DNA from: Flavobacterium piscinae
GTDB taxonomy: Bacteria; Bacteroidota; Bacteroidia; Flavobacteriales; Flavobacteriaceae
Length of the DNA stretch: 64,000 bases
Assembly (NCBI RefSeq): GCF_004122145.1
Contig: NZ_SBKQ01000006.1
Coordinates: 143,780-207,779, forward strand
Direction of reading: 5' to 3'
The notes under the pieces are model-generated. The model saw only the letters and a program-made list of their open reading frames with translations, was not told where the DNA came from and ran no database searches. This document shows, piece by piece, positions 24,269-32,983 of this stretch (positions are counted from its first letter, which is position 1; each line of letters begins with the position of its first letter). The position numbers were made by a program, and so were the translations under genes.

Positions 24269-25329
24269 TTTGACGTAAATTTAATTTTGACAATCTTATT
24301 ATTTCCGGCTGCAATGGCGTTTCGCTCATTGATAAAACGAATGGTATGAAAATCTTTTATATTACTGATTTTTTTCCAAAAATTACCACTGTCATTAGAA
24401 AAGTAAATACCTTGCGGACCAACACTCACCGTTAAAAGTCCACCGGATTCAGGAACAAATTGGATACAAGAAGTATAACCAAATCCATCACCGTCTGAAA
24501 TCAAAGCCCAGGATTGTCCACTGTTAATGGTTAGGGCTTTATTTTTAGAATTTTCATCTTGATTTTCATAATCACCACCGGCAATAATTCCAATAGTATC
24601 GTTGTAAAAATCAGCTGTAAAAATTCCGGCCATTGGTTTTCCTTGGTTTATGGGAGTATTATACACTGTCCACGTTTTTCCTTTGTCTTTTGAAAAGAAA
24701 ATCCTTGCTTTTGAACCTCCGGTTACAATCCAGGCATTATTCCCTTTTACAACCAAACTCGAATTACTGGCAGCAAAACCGGCTTCTCCTTGTTCTATTT
24801 TTGGTAAATCTCTACACGGTATTTTTGACCAAGTTTTTCCGGCATCTCTGGTAATCACAATTGAAAGACAACCATTTTGAGGATCCCCCATGGCGATTCC
24901 TTCATAATCATTCCAAAATTGAATTCCGTTGTAAAAAGCATTCGGATGTTTATCTTCAAAAACTTTAGTTACCAAATTATCTGTTTTAGAAACCTGATAA
25001 ATAACAGCCGGTTTTTCAGTACTAATCATAAAAATAGAAGTACTGTTTTTGGCTATTCCTCTAAAATGAGGATTTATTGTATCACACGTGATTTGACCAA
25101 TATAGTTTTTTGATTTATCAAACTTGCAATACCCATAAGTCCCTTTATCGGTTGCATACCAAACCCTGTCTTTTTCCAACGTAATGGCACGTACACTCAT
25201 GGAATCTGATAGCAGGGTATCAATTTCTACTCCGGTAAACGGAGCACGTAAGTTCGTGATTGGTTTTTTTTCAACATCCTTACAAGATATTAATAGGATT
25301 AACAGTAGAAATTCACAAACTTTACGCAT
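24265..25329 (-). CDS. YCF48/BNR beta-propeller lipoprotein
   Basis: The 354-residue protein has a lipoprotein signal (LLLILLISC, Cys about residue 16) and a beta-propeller with repeated sialidase-type (Asp-box-like) motifs: RDAGKTWS, KDKGKTWT, NSGQSWAL and NDSGNFWKK. It is related to photosystem II assembly-factor-like (YCF48) proteins, which in non-phototrophs have no settled function. The protein is probably exported to the outer membrane. A consensus promoter lies just upstream. Confidence 0.8.
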   Translation of the reverse strand: MRKVCEFLLLILLISCKDVEKKPITNLRAPFTGVEIDTLLSDSMSVRAITLEKDRVWYATDKGTYGYCKFDKSKNYIGQITCDTINPHFRGIAKNSTSIFMISTEKPAVIYQVSKTDNLVTKVFEDKHPNAFYNGIQFWNDYEGIAMGDPQNGCLSIVITRDAGKTWSKIPCRDLPKIEQGEAGFAASNSSLVVKGNNAWIVTGGSKARIFFSKDKGKTWTVYNTPINQGKPMAGIFTADFYNDTIGIIAGGDYENQDENSKNKALTINSGQSWALISDGDGFGYTSCIQFVPESGGLLTVSVGPQGIYFSNDSGNFWKKISNIKDFHTIRFINERNAIAAGNNKIVKIKFTSN

Positions 25330-25346
25330 TTTGTTAAAAATTTATG

Positions 25347-25377
25347 CAAATATAAAAACAAATATGAGTTTAACAAA
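25347..25377 (-). promoter_or_regulatory. Consensus Bacteroidota promoter
   Basis: On the minus strand TTTG (25377-25374), 19-bp spacer, TATATTTG (25354-25347). It matches TTTG/TAnnTTTG in every position with the preferred spacing. The ATG of the propeller lipoprotein is at 25329. Confidence 0.75.
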
Positions 25378-25422
25378 TATGATATTACAAAATATTCTTA
25401 TAAAAAAATCATTCAAAAACTA

Positions 25423-25439
25423 TTGGCACAGAAATTGTA
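25423..25439 (+). promoter_or_regulatory. Sigma-54-like -24/-12 promoter
   Basis: TTGGCAC (25423-25429) and TTGTA (25435-25439) give GG-N10-GT, one base from the sigma-54 GG-N10-GC pattern. No TAnnTTTG box is seen for this gene. Transcription would start near 25450, about 40 nt before the ATG at 25490. Confidence 0.4.
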
Positions 25440-25489
25440 TTGTTATAAATGTATAGTTAATATACGATCAACTTTTAATACGTTAGATT

Positions 25490-26776
25490 ATGAAAACTAC
25501 ATTATTTACCCTTTGCTTTTTGTTTGTCGGGATGACAAGCAGTATTGCCCAAGATAGAACAACTGTGCGAGCAAATTCTATTGATATCAGTGATAATTTA
25601 GATTTAAGAGCAGTTGCTCACATTTTTGGAGAAGCTGCCGATTTAGAAGATTTTGAAAGAAGATTGAATGACCCGTCCAATCCAATTTCTAATTTGGACC
25701 TTAACAATGATAATCAAGTGGATTATTTGCGAGTAATTGAAGTGGTTGAAAACGGAACCCACTTAATCATAGTTCAATCCGTTTTAGGAAGAGATGTATT
25801 TCAGGATGTAGCTACTGTTGAAGTTGAAAGAGACAGAAACAATAATGTACAAGTTCAAGTAGTGGGTGATGTATTTATGTATGGTACAAATTATATTTAT
25901 GAACCGATTTATATACATAGACCAATTCTATTTAATTCATTCTGGGTTAACACCTATCGTCCGTATTGCTCACCATGGTTTTGGGGATATTATCCTACCT
26001 ATTATTATGCTTGGAATCCTTGGCCAATTTTTAGATACCGAAATCATGTTAATGTTTTTGTAAACGTAAATAACACCTGTCATTATGTGAATTACAGAAG
26101 AAGTTCAAGAGCAATTGCGATGCACCAAACCCGAAGAGCTAATTCTTATGAAGTGCAATACCCTACTCGTTCGTTCTCTACAAGAAATAGAGGTATCAAT
26201 AATCGACATGAATTAACGCAAACCAGAGCCACGAGAAGTCAAAACTTTACAGCTGATGCTTCTGATAGAAATATAAGAAATAACCAATTTTCTGAAACTT
26301 CCTATACTGGAACAAGAAATAATGGAGTACGTTCTTATACATCGCAAAGCACGCCAAGAACAAGAGCAAATAGTTCAACACGTTCAGAAGATATGGCCAT
26401 TAACACACCCAGAATTTCTGATAGAACGCCAAAAAGCAACACAAGAAGTTCTGGATTTAGTTCAAACAGTTCATTAACTAATGAGAATTCTAACCCACGA
26501 GTGAGAAATAATTCTTCGACTGAAAGTGCTGTATTTTCTAATCCGAGAAATACACCAAGAACTAATAGTAATAGTTTTGAAAATTCTGCTAGTGTTCCAA
26601 AAGTAAGATCTACTCCTAGAGTTAATTCTAACTCAATGAGTATCCCTAGAAGTTCAGCACCAAAAGTAGAATCAACGCCACGTTCTTCGAGTCAAATGAG
26701 TGCACCAAGAAAAAGTTCTTCAAGATCTGAGCGTTCTTCATCTCGTGAGTCGTCTAGTTCTTTCAGAAGAGGATAA
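25490..26776 (+). CDS. Secreted protein with conserved head and Ser/Arg/Asn-rich tail
   Basis: The 428-residue protein has a signal peptide ending at SIAQ. Residues about 28-125 form a conserved-looking acidic domain with DLNNDNQVDYLRVIE (a possible Ca2+-loop-like stretch), and about 130-185 are rich in Trp, Tyr and Pro. From about residue 200 to the end the chain is low-complexity, with short phrases such as TPRTNS, PRVNSNS, APRKSSS and SRSERSS. The tail is strongly basic and probably disordered. Function unknown. The likely promoter is of sigma-54 type. Confidence 0.7.
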   Translation: MKTTLFTLCFLFVGMTSSIAQDRTTVRANSIDISDNLDLRAVAHIFGEAADLEDFERRLNDPSNPISNLDLNNDNQVDYLRVIEVVENGTHLIIVQSVLGRDVFQDVATVEVERDRNNNVQVQVVGDVFMYGTNYIYEPIYIHRPILFNSFWVNTYRPYCSPWFWGYYPTYYYAWNPWPIFRYRNHVNVFVNVNNTCHYVNYRRSSRAIAMHQTRRANSYEVQYPTRSFSTRNRGINNRHELTQTRATRSQNFTADASDRNIRNNQFSETSYTGTRNNGVRSYTSQSTPRTRANSSTRSEDMAINTPRISDRTPKSNTRSSGFSSNSSLTNENSNPRVRNNSSTESAVFSNPRNTPRTNSNSFENSASVPKVRSTPRVNSNSMSIPRSSAPKVESTPRSSSQMSAPRKSSSRSERSSSRESSSSFRRG

Positions 26777-26799
26777 ACGGATTATAATAGTATAAAACA

Positions 26800-26833
26800 A
26801 AAGCAGCAAAATCAAATATGAGATTGCTGCTTT
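26800..26833. terminator. Bidirectional terminator
   Basis: AAAGCAGCAA (26800-26809) pairs with TTGCTGCTTT (26824-26833) over 10 bp and is flanked by T tracts on both strands. It lies between the Ser/Arg-rich gene and the rluD-like gene, which converge. Confidence 0.85.
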
Positions 26834-26845
26834 TTTTACTTATTA

Positions 26846-27886
26846 CTATTCTTCTTCAAATGTATTTGATTTGGAATAATTTCTCCATTTTTCAATACAA
26901 TCTACCATATCTTGCGGAATTTCAGAATCAAAACGCATGAATTCTTTGGTAGTGGGATGCTCAAAACCCAATGTTTTGGCATGTAGAGCTTGTCGAGGTA
27001 AAATTTTAAAACAATTTTCTACAAACTGTTTGTATTTTGTAAAAGTTGTTCCTTTCAGAATCTGATGTCCTCCATAGCGTTCATCATTAAACAACGGATG
27101 ACCAATGTGCTTCATGTGTGTACGAATCTGATGCGTTCTACCAGTTTCCAACTTACAGGAAATCAGCGTAACATATCCAAATCTTTCTAACACTTTGTAA
27201 TGCGTTACGGCAGGTTTTCCAAAAGCATCACTATCATAAACAGCCATTTGCATTCGGTCTTTTTGATGTCTTCCGATATAACCACCAATGGTACCTTCCT
27301 CTTCCACTAAATTTCCCCAAACTAATGCAATGTATTCACGCTCAGAAGTTTTATCTGCAAATTGTTTTGCTAAATAAGCCATAGCATGATCTGTTTTAGC
27401 AACAACTAAAAGACCGGAAGTATTTTTATCAATTCGATGAACTAACCCTGGGCGTTCGGAACTATTCATTGGTAAATTTTCAAAATGAAAAGCCAAAGCA
27501 TTTACCAATGTTCCGCTATAGTTTCCGTGACCAGGATGAACCACCATTCCGGCTTCTTTATTTACAATTAATAATTGGTCATCCTCGTAGACGATTGAAA
27601 TAGGAATGTTTTCAGGCTCCAACAAATATTCATAAGGTGGATGTGCCATTAAATACCGAACTACATCAAACGGTTTTACTTTGTAGTTTGATTTTACCGG
27701 AACATCATTTACTAAAATATTTCCTGCTGTAGCTGCTTGTTGGATTTTATTTCGTGTAGTATTTTCAACAACTTGCATTAGGTATTTATCAATCCGAACC
27801 ATCGATTGACCTTTGGGCACATCAAAACGATGATGTTCAAATAATTCGTCGTCAGATTCTAATTCTACAGTTGGTAAGTTATTCAT
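26846..27886 (-). CDS. RluA/RluD-family 23S rRNA pseudouridine synthase
   Basis: The enzyme isomerises uridine to pseudouridine in RNA, most likely in 23S rRNA as RluD does. An S4 domain occupies about residues 20-85, and the catalytic motif HRIDKNTSGLLVVAKT contains the active-site Asp; GRTHQIRTHMKHIGHPL is the conserved RNA-binding motif. I chose the ATG at 27886 (346 residues); a TTG at 27898 would add four residues and deepen the overlap. The ATG overlaps the stop codon of the upstream PASTA gene by 8 bp, so translation is probably coupled. Confidence 0.92.
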   Translation of the reverse strand: MNNLPTVELESDDELFEHHRFDVPKGQSMVRIDKYLMQVVENTTRNKIQQAATAGNILVNDVPVKSNYKVKPFDVVRYLMAHPPYEYLLEPENIPISIVYEDDQLLIVNKEAGMVVHPGHGNYSGTLVNALAFHFENLPMNSSERPGLVHRIDKNTSGLLVVAKTDHAMAYLAKQFADKTSEREYIALVWGNLVEEEGTIGGYIGRHQKDRMQMAVYDSDAFGKPAVTHYKVLERFGYVTLISCKLETGRTHQIRTHMKHIGHPLFNDERYGGHQILKGTTFTKYKQFVENCFKILPRQALHAKTLGFEHPTTKEFMRFDSEIPQDMVDCIEKWRNYSKSNTFEEE

Positions 27887-28493
27887 TCGTGTTTTCAAAG
27901 TCTTGTTGTTTCAAAAGACTATCTATTTCTGTTTCATCAAAAGCTACTTTTCCATCCCCTAAAACTAAATCGATTTTTGATGTCTTCATAATTTTGGTAC
28001 CCGGTTTCACAGGTGCTCCATTGTATTTCATCTCTAAAACCATATCTTTTCCCAAATACGGTTTGTAAGTGATCGTTCCAACTTCTAATCCAATCGAATT
28101 TAGCGTCGGTTCGGCTTGGCGATACGTTTTTTCAATCAGGTCAGGCAAACTCACAAAAGCAAATCCATCTGCATTTATTTTTATATAAACTTTGCGATTG
28201 GCTTTTACTTTTGATCCCGGTTTTGGATCTTGTTCAACCACTCCATACTTAGGAAAGTCTTTTTTAAAATCCACTGTATCCAATAAAACATATTCCAAAT
28301 CTAAACTTTCCAATTTTTCTTCCGCTTGTTCCACGCTCAATTTACTGAGATTTGGTACCGTAATTTCTGCTCCATGATTAGTAATAAATGAAAGCATATT
28401 AAAAAAAATAAAAGCTAAGACTGCTACAATTCCAAAAGCAGCCAAAACTTGTCGAAAAAAGACTTTACTAGTGAGGTATTTTCTTAAACTCAT
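27879..28493 (-). CDS. Membrane-anchored PASTA-domain protein
   Basis: The 204-residue protein has one membrane helix (about 13-33) and two PASTA domains outside the cytoplasm (about 38-110 and 112-182), recognisable by VPNLSKLSVEQAEEKLESL, VVEQDPKPGSKV and SLPDLIEKTYRQAEPTL. PASTA domains bind peptidoglycan stem peptides or beta-lactams. No kinase or transpeptidase domain is attached. The gene is divergent from ddl, which makes cell-wall precursors, and overlaps the rRNA pseudouridine synthase gene. Confidence 0.9.
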   Translation of the reverse strand: MSLRKYLTSKVFFRQVLAAFGIVAVLAFIFFNMLSFITNHGAEITVPNLSKLSVEQAEEKLESLDLEYVLLDTVDFKKDFPKYGVVEQDPKPGSKVKANRKVYIKINADGFAFVSLPDLIEKTYRQAEPTLNSIGLEVGTITYKPYLGKDMVLEMKYNGAPVKPGTKIMKTSKIDLVLGDGKVAFDETEIDSLLKQQDFENTNE

Positions 28494-28509
28494 TCTATTT
28501 TATTTGTTG

Positions 28510-28517
28510 CAAAGATA
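28510..28517 (-). promoter_or_regulatory. -7 box (TATCTTTG) of the PASTA gene
   Basis: Exact TAnnTTTG on the minus strand, 16 bp before the ATG at 28493. Confidence 0.45.
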
Positions 28518-28556
28518 TAAAATAATAAACCGTTTTTTCTTTCGATAAATAAATGA

Positions 28557-28564
28557 TAATTTTG
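28557..28564 (+). promoter_or_regulatory. -7 box (TAATTTTG) of ddl
   Basis: Exact TAnnTTTG located downstream of the in-frame ATG at 28553 and upstream of the ATG at 28598, so the latter must be the start if this box is used. Confidence 0.5.
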
Positions 28565-28597
28565 TTTAACATTAACCTAACTAACAAACGCAATTCA

Positions 28598-29569
28598 ATG
28601 AAAAATGTTGCCATCATCATGGGTGGGTATTCCAGTGAATATCAAATTTCGCTCACTAGCGGCGGCGTGGTTTACTCCAATTTGGATAAATCAAAATACA
28701 CTGCCTACAAAGTTCACATTTTCAAAGAAAAATGGGTTTATGTAGATGATTCAGGTGCTGAATTCCCAATCAATAAAAATGATTTTTCGGTTGTTGTCAG
28801 CGGGAAAACAATAACATTTGATGTAGTTTTCAATGCCATCCACGGTACCCCCGGTGAAGACGGCTTAATGCAAGCCTATTTTGAATTATTAGGAATTCCA
28901 CAAACCAGTTGTGATTATTATCAATCGGCTTTAACCTTTAACAAAAGAGATTTATTGTCGGTTTTAAAGCCATATGGAATCAAAACGGCAACATCCTACT
29001 ATTTAAATTGGGGCGATGTGATTGATGCGGATCTAATTATCAAAACCGTAAGTTTACCTTGTTTTGTAAAACCCAATAAATCCGGTTCCAGTTTTGGTAT
29101 ATCAAAAGTAAAAACCAAAGATGAATTACTTCCTGCTATTGAAAATGCATATAAAGAGGATAATGAAATCATTATCGAAAGCTTTTTAGATGGTGTAGAA
29201 GTTTCAGTTGGAGTGATTAATTATAAAGGAAAAGTAACCGTTCTTCCCATCACAGAAATTGTTTCAGAAAATGATTTTTTTGATTATGAAGCCAAATATT
29301 TGGGAAAATCGAAAGAAATCACACCGGCTAGAATTACTGATGATGTACACGCAAGAGTTTCTGCTACAGCAAAAAAAGCATACGAAATTTTAAAAATGAA
29401 AGGATTTTCAAGAAGTGAATTCATCATCGTAAACAACGAACCGTATATGCTGGAAATGAATACTGTTCCCGGGTTGACAACTGAAAGTATTTTGCCACAA
29501 CAAGCACGCCAAGCAGGAATTTCTTTGTCAGAACTATTTAGTAATGCTATTGATTTAGCTTTAAATTAA
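28598..29569 (+). CDS. ddl: D-alanine--D-alanine ligase
   Basis: The 323-residue ATP-grasp enzyme joins two D-alanines for the peptidoglycan stem. The start VAIIMGGYSSEYQISLTSG is the Ddl signature; HGTPGEDGLMQAYFE, KPNKSGSSFGISKV and MNTVPGLTTES give the ATP and Mg2+ sites. An upstream in-frame ATG at 28553 would add 15 residues with no counterpart in the family and is excluded by the -7 box. It leads an operon with a zinc-ribbon protein, coaD and an M14 peptidase (gaps 4, 2 and 5 bp). Confidence 0.95.
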   Translation: MKNVAIIMGGYSSEYQISLTSGGVVYSNLDKSKYTAYKVHIFKEKWVYVDDSGAEFPINKNDFSVVVSGKTITFDVVFNAIHGTPGEDGLMQAYFELLGIPQTSCDYYQSALTFNKRDLLSVLKPYGIKTATSYYLNWGDVIDADLIIKTVSLPCFVKPNKSGSSFGISKVKTKDELLPAIENAYKEDNEIIIESFLDGVEVSVGVINYKGKVTVLPITEIVSENDFFDYEAKYLGKSKEITPARITDDVHARVSATAKKAYEILKMKGFSRSEFIIVNNEPYMLEMNTVPGLTTESILPQQARQAGISLSELFSNAIDLALN

Positions 29570-29573
29570 ATCA

Positions 29574-30185
29574 ATGATTATTTTTGGAACAAAAGAAAAA
29601 ATAATAAAACAAAGTTTACTTTCAAACGTGACTTGTAGTGAGTGTAAAGAACAAGTTTCTATGACATATACTATAGAATCGAAGTATTTTCATTTTTATT
29701 GGATTCCCTTTTTCCCGTATAAAAAACTTACACAGGTATATTGTAACGAATGCGATTCAGTTTTTAAAAAGAAACAATTCTCTGAAAATATAAAAATTAA
29801 ATTACAACGAGAAAATGAATTACATCCGGCTCATCACAAAGTTTGGATGTTTTCAGGTTTAATTATTTTGGCAATACTTATTCCTTGGGCATTTTTGCAA
29901 TCGGCGAATGCAGATAAAATAAAAGACAATTATATTAATAATCCAAAAGTGGGCGATGTCTATTTTTTAAATTGTATTCCTTCAAAATATACCACTATGA
30001 AAATTGCAGCGGTTGAAAAAGATTCTGTCTATTTTATTCTTAACGACACAGCCGTTTCTAGGTTTAAAAAAGTGTTTTTTATTACTGATGATCGATATTA
30101 TTCTGATAAAATAAAATCGTATTCAAAAAAAGAATTAGTAGATTTATATCGAAAAGACAGTATTTATACAATAGATCGAGATTAA
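29574..30185 (+). CDS. Zinc-ribbon membrane protein of unknown function
   Basis: The 203-residue protein carries a zinc ribbon (Cys pairs CSEC near residue 22 and CNEC near 59), a membrane helix (about 93-112, VWMFSGLIILAILIPWAFL) and a C-terminal extracytoplasmic domain with no recognised motif. Its place between ddl and coaD with gaps of 4 and 2 bp shows cotranscription but not a shared function. Confidence 0.75.
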   Translation: MIIFGTKEKIIKQSLLSNVTCSECKEQVSMTYTIESKYFHFYWIPFFPYKKLTQVYCNECDSVFKKKQFSENIKIKLQRENELHPAHHKVWMFSGLIILAILIPWAFLQSANADKIKDNYINNPKVGDVYFLNCIPSKYTTMKIAAVEKDSVYFILNDTAVSRFKKVFFITDDRYYSDKIKSYSKKELVDLYRKDSIYTIDRD

Positions 30186-30187
30186 TT

Positions 30188-30643
30188 ATGAAAAAAGCAA
30201 TATTTCCCGGTTCGTTTGATCCCATTACGTTAGGTCATTTTGATATCATCAAACGCGGTGTTTCACTGTTTGATGAAATTGTGGTTGCTATTGGCGTAAA
30301 TGCCGAAAAAAAATACATGTTTTCATTGGATGAACGAAAAAAATTTATTGAAGAAGCTTTTAAAGATGAACCAAAGGTTCGCGTAATTACCTACGAAGGT
30401 TTAACCATTGATTTATGCCAAAAAGAAAAAGCCAATTTTATATTGCGTGGACTACGAAATCCTGCCGATTTTGAATTTGAAAAAGCCATCGCTCATACCA
30501 ACCGACGATTATCAAAAATTGAGACGGTTTTCTTATTGACAGCTTCTAAAACATCTTACATCAGTTCGAGTATTGTTCGTGACGTGATTAGAAACGGCGG
30601 TGATTACACTGTTTTGGTGCCTGATTCCGTTAAAGTTAACTAA
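30188..30643 (+). CDS. coaD: Pantetheine-phosphate adenylyltransferase
   Basis: The 151-residue nucleotidyltransferase makes dephospho-CoA from 4'-phosphopantetheine and ATP. PGSFDPITLGHFDII contains the TxGH motif of the family, and ILRGLRNPADFEFEKAIAHTNR and the late SSIVRDVIRNGGD motif match CoaD. Length is typical (about 160). Confidence 0.95.
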   Translation: MKKAIFPGSFDPITLGHFDIIKRGVSLFDEIVVAIGVNAEKKYMFSLDERKKFIEEAFKDEPKVRVITYEGLTIDLCQKEKANFILRGLRNPADFEFEKAIAHTNRRLSKIETVFLLTASKTSYISSSIVRDVIRNGGDYTVLVPDSVKVN

Positions 30644-30648
30644 ATTAA

Positions 30649-32379
30649 ATGAAAAAAAATCTACTTATTGGCCTACTCATAATAAGCTTATTTTCTGCTT
30701 ATGGACAGCAAAACAAATGGCTTACACCCTATGAAAAAGGAAACATGAATCAAACATCAACCTACCAAGAAGCTATAGATTTTTATGCTGCTTTAGATAA
30801 GCAGTTCGAAACAGTTAAAATGACTGAAATGGGTCAAACCGATTCAGGTGAACCGCTCTATTTACTGATTTTTAATCCTGATAAAGATTTTGACTTAAAT
30901 AAAAAACAATCTAAAGCAGTTTTACTCATCAATAACAACATACATCCCGGTGAACCCGACGGTGTAGATGCATCAATGCAACTTTTTCGAGATTTAGTTT
31001 TGCAAAAAATTCCAATACCCAAAAACACAATTGTGGCCATGATTCCATTTTATAATGTCGGCGGAACATTGAACAGAAATTCTTTTTCAAGAGCCAATCA
31101 AAATGGACCTGAATCTTATGGTTTTCGTGGAAACAGTAGAAATTTCGATTTGAATCGTGATTTTATCAAATCGGATACGAAAAATGCACGAAGTTTTGCC
31201 GAAATTTTTCATCTCGTAAATCCTGATGTTTTTATTGATAATCATGTGAGTAATGGTGCCGATTATCAATATGTTTTTACATACATTCAAACCCAACATC
31301 AAAAATTAGGAAATGATATTGGGAATTATTTGAAGAATGAAATGACTCCAAAAATTAGAAAACAATTACTCAAAAAGAAAATTGAAAGCATCCCTTACGT
31401 AACAGTGTATGGAGCAACACCAGAAAAAGGTTTCACACAAATGATGGACTTGCCAAGGTATTCTACCGGTTATGCATCGTTATTCCACACTATAGGTTAC
31501 ATGCCCGAAACACATATGTTAAAAAAATATGAAGACCGTGTAAAAGTAACCTACGAATTCATGTTGGAAACAATTTTGCATACTGATGCTAATTATTTGA
31601 AAATAAAAGATTTAAGAATTAAAAATCAATATCAATTTAAACCAAAATCGCTATATACTTTACAATGGAAAATTGATAGTACAAAGGTGGACCAAATTGA
31701 GTTTTTAGGTTTTGAATCGGGTTATAAAAAAAGTGATATTTCCGGAAAAGAACGTCTTTTTTACGACCAAAATAAGCCGTTTAAAAAGCAAATTCCATAT
31801 TACCAGTTCTATAAACCGCATAAACATGTTGAAATTCCAACCGCCTACCTCATTCCAAAATCATGGTGGAATGTGATTGATTTATTAAAATTGAACAAAG
31901 TGGAAATGATTCAATTGAAAAAAGACACATTGATAGAAGTGGAAAAATATAAAATTGCTGATTACAAAACAGGTACTTCCGCTTATGAGGGGCATTATCA
32001 ACACTTTAATACTACTGTTCATAAGTCAATTGAAATAATAGCCTTTAAAAAAGGAGATTTTTTTATTCCAACCCAACAATTTGCCGTAAAATATCTATTG
32101 GAAACACTCGAACCTGAAGCACCTGATTCGTTTTTTAATTGGAATTTTTTTGATGCTATATTACAACAAAAAGAAGGCTATTCGGCTTATGTATTTGAAG
32201 ACTTAGCCGCTGAAATATTAAAAAATAACCCAATATTAAAAGAACAATTTGAAAAGAAAAAAGCGGAAGAAAAATCGTTTTCAGAGAATGGCTCAGCTCA
32301 ATTGGATTGGATTTATAAAAACTCACAATACTATGAATCGTCTCACCTCACCTATCCGGTTTATAGGGTTTTGAATTAA
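30649..32379 (+). CDS. Secreted M14-family zinc carboxypeptidase
   Basis: The 576-residue protein has a signal peptide ending near SAYGQ. The M14 domain shows the zinc motif NIHPGEPDG (His and Glu), the substrate-binding region NLNRDFIK type (FDLNRDFIK), DNHVSNGADYQ with the third zinc ligand, and a candidate catalytic Glu in MPETHMLKKYEDR. The C-terminal 250 residues are an extra domain. It should trim peptides outside the cytoplasm. It is the last gene of the ddl operon and ends one base before the stop codon of the convergent Nudix gene. Confidence 0.88.
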   Translation: MKKNLLIGLLIISLFSAYGQQNKWLTPYEKGNMNQTSTYQEAIDFYAALDKQFETVKMTEMGQTDSGEPLYLLIFNPDKDFDLNKKQSKAVLLINNNIHPGEPDGVDASMQLFRDLVLQKIPIPKNTIVAMIPFYNVGGTLNRNSFSRANQNGPESYGFRGNSRNFDLNRDFIKSDTKNARSFAEIFHLVNPDVFIDNHVSNGADYQYVFTYIQTQHQKLGNDIGNYLKNEMTPKIRKQLLKKKIESIPYVTVYGATPEKGFTQMMDLPRYSTGYASLFHTIGYMPETHMLKKYEDRVKVTYEFMLETILHTDANYLKIKDLRIKNQYQFKPKSLYTLQWKIDSTKVDQIEFLGFESGYKKSDISGKERLFYDQNKPFKKQIPYYQFYKPHKHVEIPTAYLIPKSWWNVIDLLKLNKVEMIQLKKDTLIEVEKYKIADYKTGTSAYEGHYQHFNTTVHKSIEIIAFKKGDFFIPTQQFAVKYLLETLEPEAPDSFFNWNFFDAILQQKEGYSAYVFEDLAAEILKNNPILKEQFEKKKAEEKSFSENGSAQLDWIYKNSQYYESSHLTYPVYRVLN

Positions 32380-32976
32380 TTAAACCGTTTCTTTTTCAAA
32401 CAATAGTTTAATATTTTCATAGGAATTGGTCAAACAAGTTGGAATATCTTGTTGTTTGATCCATTCCACCTTTTCGATTCCTTCGTCTAATTGAGCAACC
32501 ATTTTTCCTGAAAAAGCAGTTTTCATTTCAAACCAATGGGTGATTTTTAATTTATATCGCCCGTTACGCTTAAAGATATGATAGGTTTTAGATAATTTTC
32601 GGGTAATTTTTAAACCTTTTACACCGGTTTCTTCCTCTACTTCGCGAAGGGCGGTGTCTTCAATTTCTTCGCCTTTTTCTATTCCACCTTTTGGCAAATC
32701 CCATTTTTTATTTCGATAAATAAATAAAACTTCGTTTTTTTCATTGTAAACCAAGCCACCACCTGCTTTTTCTACCGGAATTTTAGATTTAAGTTTTTTT
32801 AGAATTTCCTTTTCATCCGGGTGATATAAAAATGCTTTGTCCACTTTATTTTTAAAGATTTTTATAATAAGTTGCTTGATATCAACGCTGTCCAATAAAA
32901 ACAATTGAAAATCTGTTTCTTTTTGAATTTGATTTGTCAAAAAAAGTGGCTTGTCGTTCACAAAAACTTTATACAT
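32380..32976 (-). CDS. NUDIX hydrolase
   Basis: The 198-residue protein has a 60-residue N-terminal extension and then a Nudix fold with the complete box GGIEKGEEIEDTALREVEEE (G...REVEEETG), which binds Mg2+ and cleaves a nucleoside diphosphate linked to another moiety. Substrate unknown. The gene is divergent from pyrE with only 7 bp between start codons; its candidate -7 box (TATCTTTA on the minus strand, 32995-33002) lies inside pyrE. Confidence 0.9.
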   Translation of the reverse strand: MYKVFVNDKPLFLTNQIQKETDFQLFLLDSVDIKQLIIKIFKNKVDKAFLYHPDEKEILKKLKSKIPVEKAGGGLVYNEKNEVLFIYRNKKWDLPKGGIEKGEEIEDTALREVEEETGVKGLKITRKLSKTYHIFKRNGRYKLKITHWFEMKTAFSGKMVAQLDEGIEKVEWIKQQDIPTCLTNSYENIKLLFEKETV

Positions 32977-32979
32977 TTG
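32950..32979 (+). promoter_or_regulatory. Leaderless promoter of pyrE inside the Nudix gene
   Basis: CTTG (32950-32953), 18-bp spacer, TACATTTG (32972-32979). The box ends 4 bp before the pyrE ATG at 32984 and overlaps the start codon of the Nudix gene. Confidence 0.6.
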
Positions 32980-32983
32980 TACT

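Noticed and set aside
25346..25377. Direct repeats ACAAATATGA seen as possible enhancer sites
   Set aside because: They coincide with the -33 and -7 elements of a perfect minus-strand promoter, which explains the similarity.
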